Shown piece after piece: positions 9,178 through 15,988 of a stretch of DNA of 54,315 nucleotides (its first letter is position 1; each line of letters starts with the position of its first letter). Made by a program: the position numbers and the translations under genes. The notes below the pieces were generated by a model. That model worked only from the letters and a program-made list of their open reading frames with translations. It made no database searches and had not been told where the DNA came from. The stretch comes from Sphaerimonospora mesophila NBRC 14179 = JCM 3151 (GTDB taxonomy: Bacteria; Actinomycetota; Actinomycetes; Streptosporangiales; Streptosporangiaceae), in assembly GCA_001552515.1 (NCBI GenBank), contig BCRI01000039.1, positions 1-54,315 on the forward strand. The letters are read 5' to 3'.

Positions 9178-9411
9178 GCTGGCACTTTAGAACAGTCGAC
9201 TGACATGAGTCGTGGTTGACGGCTCGCCGTTCGTACCCGGCCAAGTCGGGCGTAAGTGGATGATCGGCTGGGAATAAGAAGCCCAGGCGTCCCGATCGTC
9301 AGCCCGGTGGTCCGTATATGGGGTGGCGAAACGGTCGCCGTGCAGGCCACACTCTTGGGGAAAGGGCGGTGCCGTGGTGACGATCCGCTGGGCCGTCCGG
9401 CGGAGGTCCCT
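9178..9411. other. Intergenic region between divergent genes
   Basis: The region holds the likely short-leader promoter of the prolyl oligopeptidase on the minus strand and a 10-bp palindrome CAGTCGACTG at 9194-9203 beside it. Nothing else was recognised before the short coding candidate that precedes the HNH gene. Confidence 0.4.
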
Positions 9412-9492
9412 GTGACGGAAGCATCCGGGTCCCAGAAGAAGGGACCCCAACAACCAAGGCGCACAGCCGGGATCGTCGGGGAGGCCGGCTGA
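9412..9492 (+). CDS. Possible 26-residue leader peptide coupled to the HNH gene
   Basis: A GTG with GGAGG five bases upstream opens a 26-codon frame, beginning VTEASGSQKKGPQQPRR. Its TGA overlaps the ATG of the HNH gene as TGATG, the classic geometry for translational coupling. The residues are polar and low in complexity, with no domain. It may simply be part of the HNH 5' leader. Confidence is low, since only the ribosome site and the overlap support it. Confidence 0.3.
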   Translation: MTEASGSQKKGPQQPRRTAGIVGEAG

Positions 9493-10001
9493 TGCGCCAA
9501 GTCCTGCTGCTCAACGCGACATACGAACCGCTGACCACGCTTTCCCTGCATCGGGCAGTCGTCCTGCTGCTGCGAGAGAAGGCGGACGTCGTCCACCACG
9601 ACGGGTGTGGCGCGGTGCTTCGCTCGGCGACCTGCACGTTCGACGTGCCCTCGGTGATCCGGCTACGTCGCTACGTGCGCATCCCCTACCGTTCGCGCAT
9701 CCCGCTCACACGGGCCGCGCTGATGCGCCGGGACAACTTCCGCTGCGCCTACTGCGGGCAGCGGGCCGAGACCATCGACCATGTCGTGCCGAGATCCAAG
9801 GGCGGCCCCCACACCTGGGAGAACTGCGTCGCCTCGTGCATGCCGTGCAACCACTACAAGGCGGACAAGCTGCTGGAGGAGCTGGGATGGACCCTGCGTG
9901 CGACTCCGGTGGCGCCGCGTGGGATGCACTGGCGGCTCATCGGCGCGCAACTCGACGGCGATCCCCAGTGGGCGCCCTACCTCGCCAAACCGGCGGCGTG
10001 A
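9492..10001 (+). CDS. HNH endonuclease
   Basis: Metal-dependent nuclease of the small actinobacterial HNH type, 169 residues. The typical N-terminus is present (VLLLNATYEPLTTLSLHRAV). The His-Asn-His core contains two zinc-type Cys pairs: CAYCGQRAETIDHVVPRSKG, then ENCVASCMPCNHYKADK. ATG 9492 has GGGGAGG about seven bases upstream. The following GNAT gene starts 13 bases after the stop, so the two are probably co-transcribed. The physiological target of this widespread family is not established. Confidence 0.92.
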   Translation: MRQVLLLNATYEPLTTLSLHRAVVLLLREKADVVHHDGCGAVLRSATCTFDVPSVIRLRRYVRIPYRSRIPLTRAALMRRDNFRCAYCGQRAETIDHVVPRSKGGPHTWENCVASCMPCNHYKADKLLEELGWTLRATPVAPRGMHWRLIGAQLDGDPQWAPYLAKPAA

Positions 10002-10014
10002 TAGGCCGGTCCTG

Positions 10015-10833
10015 ATGAGGTGGTCGTTCACACGGGACGTCGAGGAGTTCGCGGCGGTGGCCGAGCCGTGGCTGCTGCGCGACCCGGTCGGCAACACGGT
10101 CTCGCTGACCGTGCTGCTCGGGCTGCGGGCCGGCCAGTTCGCCGAGGATCCGCTGATGGGCTGGCTGGAGGACGACGACGGGGAGGTGGCCGGCGTGATC
10201 AGCCACACGCCCCCCTACCCGCTCGGGATCGCGGACGTGCCCTTACGCACGCTGCCTTCGCTGGCCCGGGAACTGATCGAGATGGATCGGACGGTCCGGG
10301 CCGTCCGAGGCTCGGTGGAGGTGGCGGAGGCGTTCTGCCGGGAGTGGTGGCGGCCCGAGTCGGGCCGACGGGCCGAACGGCTCTACCGGCTCGGCACGCT
10401 CGCGCCGTGCGCCGCCCCGGGCAAGGCGCGTACGGCCACGGTGGGCGAGGTGGCCGAGGCCGCGCGGTGGTTCCGCGAGTTCCAGGAGGAGGCTCATGTC
10501 GACCGCACCGCCGACCCCACGCCGGTCGTCTCGGCACGGGTCAACCGTGAGGAGCTGATCTGGTGGGAGGACGGTGATCGGCGGGTGGCGCTCGCCGCAC
10601 TCTCCACTCCCGTCGCCGGCATGTCGAGGATCGGGCCCGTCTACACGCCTCCCGAGTTCCGCCGCCGCGGGTACGGCAGCGCCGCCACTCACGCGGCGAG
10701 CCGGAAGGCGATGGACGAGGGGGCCGCCGAGGTCCTGCTGTTCGCCGATCTCGCCAACCTCACATCGAACTCCATCTACCAGAAGCTGGGCTTCCGCCAG
10801 GTCGCGGACCACGCCACGATCCACTTCTCCTAG
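10015..10833 (+). CDS. GNAT-family N-acetyltransferase with N-terminal extension
   Basis: Acetyltransferase of 272 residues starting at ATG 10015. The first half (MRWSFTRDVEEFAAVAEPWL onward) is a degenerate GNAT-like or family-specific domain. The second half carries the acetyl-CoA loop YTPPEFRRRGYGSAATHAAS (about residues 210-230) and the C-terminal NSIYQKLGFRQVADHATIHF. Such two-lobed GNATs often show up as predicted acetyltransferases without known substrate. The gene lies 13 bases after the HNH gene and is followed by a dispersed repeat. Confidence 0.88.
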   Translation: MRWSFTRDVEEFAAVAEPWLLRDPVGNTVSLTVLLGLRAGQFAEDPLMGWLEDDDGEVAGVISHTPPYPLGIADVPLRTLPSLARELIEMDRTVRAVRGSVEVAEAFCREWWRPESGRRAERLYRLGTLAPCAAPGKARTATVGEVAEAARWFREFQEEAHVDRTADPTPVVSARVNREELIWWEDGDRRVALAALSTPVAGMSRIGPVYTPPEFRRRGYGSAATHAASRKAMDEGAAEVLLFADLANLTSNSIYQKLGFRQVADHATIHFS

Positions 10834-10853
10834 AGCATCCGTCGAGTAACGGC

Positions 10854-11030
10854 ACCTTGAGGAAGTCCTTGGTCGGTGCGGTCGCTGCGCCGGGAGGAAA
10901 CTCCGGTCCGCCGCCTGGCCCCGCCGAGCAGGCCCGGCATGCGGTCCTCGCTCCCTCGCGCTCCGCTCCCTGCTGTCCCGCACGCTCCGCTCCCTGCCAC
11001 CCCGGCTGACGACCACTTGACCGGACCCGC
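10854..11030 (+). repeat. Dispersed intergenic repeat, copy A
   Basis: The core at 10879-10956 matches the reverse complement of 21602-21680 with about four differences, and the first 36 bases are identical. Weaker similarity extends on both sides, upstream through 10854-10878 and downstream to the segment around 11000-11030. Copy A carries an extra stretch of tandem GCTCC-containing sequence at about 10957-10990 that copy B lacks. It lies between a GNAT gene and an FmdB gene. A third, shorter copy is at 24201-24247. Confidence 0.8.
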
Positions 11031-11070
11031 CAGGGAGTCTCCCCGGCGGCGCAGGCCGTACCCTATGGGC

Positions 11071-11289
11071 ATGCCTCGCTATGACTACCGTTGCCGCGCG
11101 TGTGGATCCACCTTCGAGCTCAACCGGCCGATGGCCGAGGCGAACGCCCCGGCCGCGTGTCCGGCCGGCCATGACGACACGGTGAAGCTGCTGTCCATGG
11201 TCGCGGTGACCGGGCGGGCCGCCGCCGCGCCGCGCCCCTCCGGAGGTGGAGGTGGCGGTGGCTGCTGCGGTGGTGGCTGCTGCGGCTGA
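11071..11289 (+). CDS. FmdB-type zinc-ribbon protein with Gly/Cys-rich tail
   Basis: Small zinc-binding protein of 72 residues. It starts MPRYDYRCRACGSTFELNRP with the first CxxC knuckle; a second Cys lies in AACPAGHDD, where His may replace the second Cys of the ribbon. The C-terminus is a low-complexity Gly run followed by two CCG motifs (GGGCCGGGCCG type), which could bind metal. ATG 11071 is preferred to ATG 11065 by family alignment. No Shine-Dalgarno is evident, and a TACCCT hexamer at about 11060 suggests a leaderless or very short leader mRNA. The function of the family is largely unknown (named from the amidase-linked regulator FmdB). Confidence 0.85.
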   Translation: MPRYDYRCRACGSTFELNRPMAEANAPAACPAGHDDTVKLLSMVAVTGRAAAAPRPSGGGGGGGCCGGGCCG

Positions 11290-11306
11290 CCGGTCTCCGA
11301 CCGGTC
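11288..11306. terminator. Hairpin between convergent genes
   Basis: GACCGGTC-tcc-GACCGGTC forms an 8-bp hairpin at the end of the FmdB gene and before the convergent WYL gene end. There is no U-tract, so a terminator role for either strand is only plausible. Confidence 0.4.
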
Positions 11307-11336
11307 GGGCCGCATCGCGCTGGACGTGATGACCGG

Positions 11337-11828
11337 TCAGGCCGCGGCGCGGCGCCTGGCCGTACGCCGTTGGAAGGGGAGAAAGCGCTCCGGTAGGTGC
11401 GGCCGGGCCGGGAGATCGGTCGGTTCGACCGCGACTATCCGGTCGAACCGGAACGCCCGGATGCCCCGGCGGAGCCGGCACCAGCCGACGAGATACCAGA
11501 ACTCCCCGTGGACCAGGCACGTCACCGGCTCGACGTCGCGGATCGTGAGATGGCCGGCGGCGTCGAGGTACTGGAGGCGGATCACCAGCCGGGCGGTGAT
11601 GGCGTTCGCGATCAGCCGGGCCCGTCCGGCGACGTCGGGCGCGAGCGGCGTGGTGAGCGTGGTCAGGGTGGTGGCGATGACGTCGTCGTCGAGGTCGAGG
11701 TGGTCGAATGCGTGACGCAGTCCACGGCGGGCGGTGACGGACTGCGGGCCGGCCCCGAGATGGGCGAGTGACAGGGCGAGGGCGGCGATCTCCGCCGCAG
11801 TCAGCGATTGCCTTGTGACGTTGGCCAT
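11337..11828 (-). CDS. WYL-domain protein (regulator-like), short form
   Basis: Product of 163 residues beginning MANVTRQSLTAAEIAALALS. The C-terminal half is a WYL-type module: IRLQYLDAAGHLTIRDVEPV, then HGEFWYLVGWCRLRRGIRAF (with W-Y-L in FWYLVGWC) and RFDRIVAVEPTD. WYL domains bind nucleic acid or small ligands and usually follow an HTH in YafY-like regulators. Here no clear winged HTH precedes it, so it may be a truncated or effector-only member. Upstream in-frame residues to 12026 run into the intergenic repeat cluster and are not considered coding. The ribosome site is weak (GAGGT directly before the ATG). Confidence 0.75.
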   Translation of the reverse strand: MANVTRQSLTAAEIAALALSLAHLGAGPQSVTARRGLRHAFDHLDLDDDVIATTLTTLTTPLAPDVAGRARLIANAITARLVIRLQYLDAAGHLTIRDVEPVTCLVHGEFWYLVGWCRLRRGIRAFRFDRIVAVEPTDLPARPHLPERFLPFQRRTARRRAAA

Positions 11829-11925
11829 ACCTCGACGATAACGACGGGTACTGACATTTTTCCGAACACGCCATCGGCTTTTCTCGAACAAGCCATCGAA
11901 CCCTAACCCCCTGGCCACACCCCGC

Positions 11926-12115
11926 GTGATCTTGCGAATTCTTGCACGTCGGGCCCGCCGCCTGCGTCTTCCTGCGTTGTGATCTTGCAGAAACTTGCAA
12001 TGACCCCATGTGACCTGCGGCTTCACCGTTCGTGATCTTGCAGTGTCCCATTACAAGATCACGAACGAGCTTTGCCCAGGTCAGCGGACATGTCTGCGAG
12101 TAACTGCAAGATCAC
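11926..12115. repeat. Cluster of GTGATCTTGCA-type repeats with a 14-bp inverted pair
   Basis: The 11-base word GTGATCTTGCA or a one-base variant occurs in direct orientation at 11926-11936, 11979-11989 and 12032-12042. It is inverted at 12054-12063 and 12105-12115. The third and fourth copies form a perfect hairpin, CGTTCGTGATCTTG (12027-12040) facing CAAGATCACGAACG (12054-12067). Short CTTGCA echoes lie at 11941 and 11994. The cluster sits upstream of the WYL gene and downstream of ilvD, both on the minus strand. The rest of the 309-base gap shows nothing. Confidence 0.8.
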
Positions 12116-12137
12116 GGCCGAGGATGGCCGGGGTCGG

Positions 12138-13976
12138 CTATCGGGAGAGCTGGGACAGGTCGCGGGAGGCTCCCGTGGAGGCGGACGTGGTCAGCGCCGC
12201 GTACGCCTGGAGCGCCGCGGAGACCGAGCGCTGCCGGTCACGGGGGCGGTAGCCGCCGAGGTCGGCGAGCAGCCGCTCCCGCCGGGTGGCGAGTTCCTCA
12301 TCCGTGACCTTGAGCTCGATCGTCCGACGCGGAATGTCGATCTCGATGATGTCGCCGTCGGCCACCAGTGCCATGGTGCCGCCCTCCGCCGCCTCGGGGG
12401 AGGCGTGACCGATCGACAGACCCGACGTACCGCCGGAGAACCGGCCGTCGGTGATGAGCGCGCACGCCTTGCCGAGGCCCTTGCCCTTGAGGAAGCTCGT
12501 GGGGTAGAGCATCTCCTGCATGCCGGGGCCGCCCTTGGGGCCCTCGTAGCGGATGACGACCACGTCGCCGGCCTTGACCCGGTCGCCGAGGATGCCCTCG
12601 ACCGCAGCCTCCTGGGATTCGAACACGACGGCCGGGCCGGAGAACCGCCAGATCGACTCGTCGACGCCGGCGGTCTTCACCACGCAGCCGTCCTGGGCCA
12701 GGTTGCCGTACAGCACGGCGAGGCCGCCGTCGCGGGTGTAGGCGTGCTCCAGGTCCCGGATGCAGCCCTCCGCCCGGTCGAGGTCGAGCGTCTCCCACCG
12801 GGCGCTCTGGGAGTAGGCCCGGACCGTGCGCACGTTGCCGGGGGCGGCGTGCCACAGCTCGAGCGCCTCGTCGGTGACCTCGGGCGACTTCGGGTCCCAT
12901 GCGGCCAGGTAGTCGGCGAGGGAGGCCGAGTGGATGGTGGGCACGTCGCGGTGGAGCAGACCGGCCCGATCGAGCTCGCCGAGGATGCCGGGGATTCCGC
13001 CGGCGCGGTGCACGTCCTCGACGTGGTATTTGGAGGTCGCCGGGGCGACCTTGCACAGGCACGGCACCCGCAGCGAGAGCTCGTTGATCTCCTTGAGCCC
13101 GAACTCGACCCCGGCCTCCCGGGCCGCGGCCAGCAGGTGCAGGATCGTGTTGGTCGAACCGCCCATGGCCACGTCGAGCGCCATCGCGTTCTCGAACGCG
13201 TCGCGGGTGGCGATGCTCCGCGGCAGCACCGACTCGTCGTCGTGGTCGTAGTAGCGGCGGGCGATCTCCACGACCGCGCGACCGGCCTTCTCGAACAGCC
13301 CCTTGCGCGCCGTGTGGGTGGCCAGCGTCGTGCCGTTGCCGGGCAGCGCCAGCCCGATCGCCTCCGCCAGGCAGTTCATCGAGTTGGCCGTGAACATGCC
13401 GCTGCAGGAGCCGCAGGTCGGGCAGGCGCTCTCCTCCATCGCGAGCAGCTCGTCGTCGGAGACGCTGTCGTCGGCGGCGGCGATCATCGGGTCGATCAGG
13501 TCGAGCTTGCGGCCGGGGGTCTTTCCTGCCTCCATCGGGCCGCCGGAGACGAAGACCGTCGGGATGTTGAGCCGGAAGGCCGCGAGCAGCATGCCCGGCG
13601 TGATCTTGTCGCAGTTGGAGACGCAGACCAGCGCGTCGGCGCAGTGGGCGTTCACCATGTACTCGACCGCGTCGGCGATGAGCTCCCGGGACGGCAGCGA
13701 GTAGAGCATGCCGCCGTGGCCCATCGCGATGCCGTCGTCGACCGCGATCGTGTTGAACTCGCGGGGGATGGCGCCGGCCTCCCGGACGGCGGCGGCGACC
13801 ACGTCGCCGACCTCGCGCAGGTGCACGTGGCCGGGGACGAACTGGGTGAAGCTGTTCGCCACCGCGACGATCGGTTTGCCGAAGTCGCTGCCCGCCACGC
13901 CCGTGGCTCTGAGCAGCGCCCGGGCACCGACCATGTTCCTGCCGTGTGTGACCGTACGAGACCTGAGCGCGGGCAT
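12138..13976 (-). CDS. ilvD: Dihydroxy-acid dehydratase
   Basis: Dehydrates 2,3-dihydroxy-isovalerate and -methylvalerate to the 2-keto acids of valine, leucine and isoleucine synthesis. The product has 612 residues, the long form. The N-terminus [40 protein letters not shown], the Cys-containing [15 protein letters not shown] and the second cluster region [20 protein letters not shown] are all intact. The three Cys expected to hold the Fe-S cluster are present. ATG 13976 has GGGAG about seven bases upstream. It is a monocistronic-looking gene not linked to ilvBN or ilvC here. Confidence 0.97.
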   Translation of the reverse strand: MPALRSRTVTHGRNMVGARALLRATGVAGSDFGKPIVAVANSFTQFVPGHVHLREVGDVVAAAVREAGAIPREFNTIAVDDGIAMGHGGMLYSLPSRELIADAVEYMVNAHCADALVCVSNCDKITPGMLLAAFRLNIPTVFVSGGPMEAGKTPGRKLDLIDPMIAAADDSVSDDELLAMEESACPTCGSCSGMFTANSMNCLAEAIGLALPGNGTTLATHTARKGLFEKAGRAVVEIARRYYDHDDESVLPRSIATRDAFENAMALDVAMGGSTNTILHLLAAAREAGVEFGLKEINELSLRVPCLCKVAPATSKYHVEDVHRAGGIPGILGELDRAGLLHRDVPTIHSASLADYLAAWDPKSPEVTDEALELWHAAPGNVRTVRAYSQSARWETLDLDRAEGCIRDLEHAYTRDGGLAVLYGNLAQDGCVVKTAGVDESIWRFSGPAVVFESQEAAVEGILGDRVKAGDVVVIRYEGPKGGPGMQEMLYPTSFLKGKGLGKACALITDGRFSGGTSGLSIGHASPEAAEGGTMALVADGDIIEIDIPRRTIELKVTDEELATRRERLLADLGGYRPRDRQRSVSAALQAYAALTTSASTGASRDLSQLSR

Positions 13977-13992
13977 GGGCGGACTCCCATCC

Positions 13993-14009
13993 GAAGACTA
14001 CGAGTCTTC
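13993..14009 (-). promoter_or_regulatory. Perfect inverted repeat just upstream of ilvD
   Basis: GAAGACT-acg-AGTCTTC lies 17 bases before the ilvD start. On the coding strand it contains TAGTCT, a reasonable -10 hexamer, so a repressor binding here would block transcription. The regulator is unknown. Confidence 0.45.
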
Positions 14010-14090
14010 AAATGGTACGGCTAACGACCGGCTGCCGAGACCGCCCGTCCATGCCTTGGACGCCGTGTCGGCCGGTAGGCCCGGGCCGCG

Positions 14091-15008
14091 CTATTCGTAG
14101 CGGGGCGGCAGGACCTGCTCGGCGGCACGGTAGATCGCGTCGATTTCCGCGGTGGTGAGTGACTTTTCCCGTTTTGTAATCCACTTACGGACGAGGCCGC
14201 CGGAGAAGACGTCGACCTCGCGGATGTTGAGGATCCGCCACGGGATCGGGGGACCGTAGATCGCCAGGGACGGCACGATGGTGATCTCGCGGCCGAGCGC
14301 CTCGGAGATCAGCTGGCTGGCCTGGGTGGCCTCCCAGCGGGCCTCGTCGAGCCGGGGTTTCCGGTTGAACGGTCCGTGGAACAGCTTGCGGTGCGACTGC
14401 ACCCGTACGGGAAGGCGCTTGTCCCACTTCTCCGAGTCGACCGCGTACACCCCGGTCGGGCCGACGACCAGGTGATCGATCTGGGCCTCGCTGCCGGGGA
14501 TGGCCCGGGCGTGCAGCGTCCGGAACCCGGTGCGCTCGAGTTTCTTGAGCTGGACCTCGGTCCGGCGTTCCGCGGCGGAGGCGCGCCGCCAGGCCGGTAT
14601 CGACGAGACGGTCCTGGCCCGATAGACGGTGTCGGCGATGGCCGCGATGATCGCGGCGGTGAGGCCGATCCGCCAGTTCGCGAAGAGAATTCCGGCCACG
14701 ATGCCGGCCGCCACCCCGATCAGTGCGCGCAGCCGCAGATGACGGTATCTCGGGTCATGAATCATGATCCTGAGCGACGCGCGTTCGGCGGGTCTGGCAG
14801 GGGCGCGGGCATGGATGCGCGCCTTCGGGGGAGCATCGGGCGGGGGTTGCGCGGCCGGTTGGGCCGTCGTCTGTGCGGCGGATGGTGCCGCAGGGGTCTC
14901 CGATGCGGTCGGCGTCGTCTGGGACGGCTCCGACGGGTGGTCACTCACCCAGATGGGTGACGTATCGTGACCGTCTTCGGGCGCTAGACCGGTATCCACA
15001 TCACTCAC
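14091..15008 (-). CDS. NERD-domain membrane protein
   Basis: Product of 305 residues, GTG start at 15008. Residues 1-85 are a low-complexity Thr/Ala/Pro-rich region. Two adjacent membrane segments follow (LRALIGVAAGIVAGILFANW and IGLTAAIIAAIADTVYRA). The nuclease-related NERD domain comes next: AERRTEVQLKKLERTGFRTL, then AQIDHLVVGPTGVYAVDSEK with the core ID and D/E..K pattern, and later EATQASQLISEALGREITIV. NERD is a predicted PD-(D/E)XK-like nuclease fold of unknown physiological role. Here the catalytic-type residues are kept. No operon partner is visible. Confidence 0.85.
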   Translation of the reverse strand: MSDVDTGLAPEDGHDTSPIWVSDHPSEPSQTTPTASETPAAPSAAQTTAQPAAQPPPDAPPKARIHARAPARPAERASLRIMIHDPRYRHLRLRALIGVAAGIVAGILFANWRIGLTAAIIAAIADTVYRARTVSSIPAWRRASAAERRTEVQLKKLERTGFRTLHARAIPGSEAQIDHLVVGPTGVYAVDSEKWDKRLPVRVQSHRKLFHGPFNRKPRLDEARWEATQASQLISEALGREITIVPSLAIYGPPIPWRILNIREVDVFSGGLVRKWITKREKSLTTAEIDAIYRAAEQVLPPRYE

Positions 15009-15244
15009 GGTAGTTGAGCTGTCAGCGGGCTGCCTAGTGTTGGTTGGTTCATACTTTTGTGGCCTGCTTGAACCGGTTCACGGCGGACCCCTGTGGGTAT
15101 CTTCTCTAGATATCTTCCGGCGAGAGGCCTGTCGTGCGGCGGCGTGGCAGACATCCGCGATCTTAGCGCGCAGGGACGGGCGGCCGCCGCGCGTTCCCGA
15201 GAACCGCCCCGGCGGTGACGCCCGCCGGCGGCCGAGTAGAGGTG

Positions 15245-15790
15245 TCAGCCGGCGGCTTCGGGGGTGACCGCCGCCGATCCGGCCGGTGACATCTCGGCGA
15301 GGTGCGCGGCGGCGGCACGGGCGAGGTCGATGAGCGGATCGGACGGCGGCGGCCCGGAGGGCGCGGAGACGCTGATCGCGAAGGTGCCCCGGTCGGTCTG
15401 GACGGCGACCAGTCCCGGATAGAGCATCGCACCGCCGCCGATCCCCTGGATGGGCCGTCCCTGGACCCGGGTCATGATATGGCCGAGCACCATCAGATAG
15501 CGGGACAGCATGCCGGCCGCCGTGTGCACGTCGACCCGCACGCCGTCGCGGGACCGATAGCTGCAGGACCGCATGCTCAGCCAGGAGGGCGCCGGGAGCT
15601 CCCCATCGAAGGCCTCCGGGCCTCCCACGTCCACGCCGAGGACGCGTTTGAGATCCTCCGGGGTGACCAGCTCGGCGGGCCGCGGTCCGTCCTCTGATAT
15701 CCGGGACGGCGGGCTCGGGGCGGGCACGGGGAAGACCTTGACATCACCCGGCCGCGCCCGCGGGCCGCTCAGGTGCTGGAAGGGGATCAT
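15245..15790 (-). CDS. Hypothetical protein, weakly DUF3558-like
   Basis: Product of 181 residues, ATG 15790 with AGGAGG about nine bases upstream. The central part (TPEDLKRVLGVDVGG, then MRSCSYRSRDGVRVDVHTAA) recalls the DUF3558 layout seen in actinobacterial cell-envelope lipoproteins, where a domain of this kind ends in an exposed Cys-Tyr/Trp pattern. There is no signal peptide or lipobox, so it should be cytosolic. The N- and C-termini are Pro/Ala-rich. It may be unrelated to DUF3558, and I cannot assign a function. Confidence 0.6.
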   Translation of the reverse strand: MIPFQHLSGPRARPGDVKVFPVPAPSPPSRISEDGPRPAELVTPEDLKRVLGVDVGGPEAFDGELPAPSWLSMRSCSYRSRDGVRVDVHTAAGMLSRYLMVLGHIMTRVQGRPIQGIGGGAMLYPGLVAVQTDRGTFAISVSAPSGPPPSDPLIDLARAAAAHLAEMSPAGSAAVTPEAAG

Positions 15791-15934
15791 CGGTGGGGGC
15801 CTCCTGGGCGGGACGGTAGACCCGGGTGAACGGCGCGGCGGCTGCCCGGCGCCCGGTTTTCCCCCATACCACCGCCGGCCGCTTGCATCTGCCTTGCGGC
15901 CCGCTTTCTCGTCCGGGGCCCCTCCCGCACAGGG

Positions 15935-15967
15935 GACGGGCCCCGGCGGAGTGCGCCGGGGCCCGTC
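15935..15967 (-). terminator. Strong terminator hairpin downstream of pepN
   Basis: GACGGGCCCCGGCG (15935-15948) pairs perfectly with CGCCGGGGCCCGTC (15954-15967) around a 5-base loop, 21 bases after the pepN stop. It lacks a long U-tract, as is common in high-GC actinomycetes. Confidence 0.8.
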
Positions 15968-15988
15968 TCGTACCGCGCGAGCCTGCGA

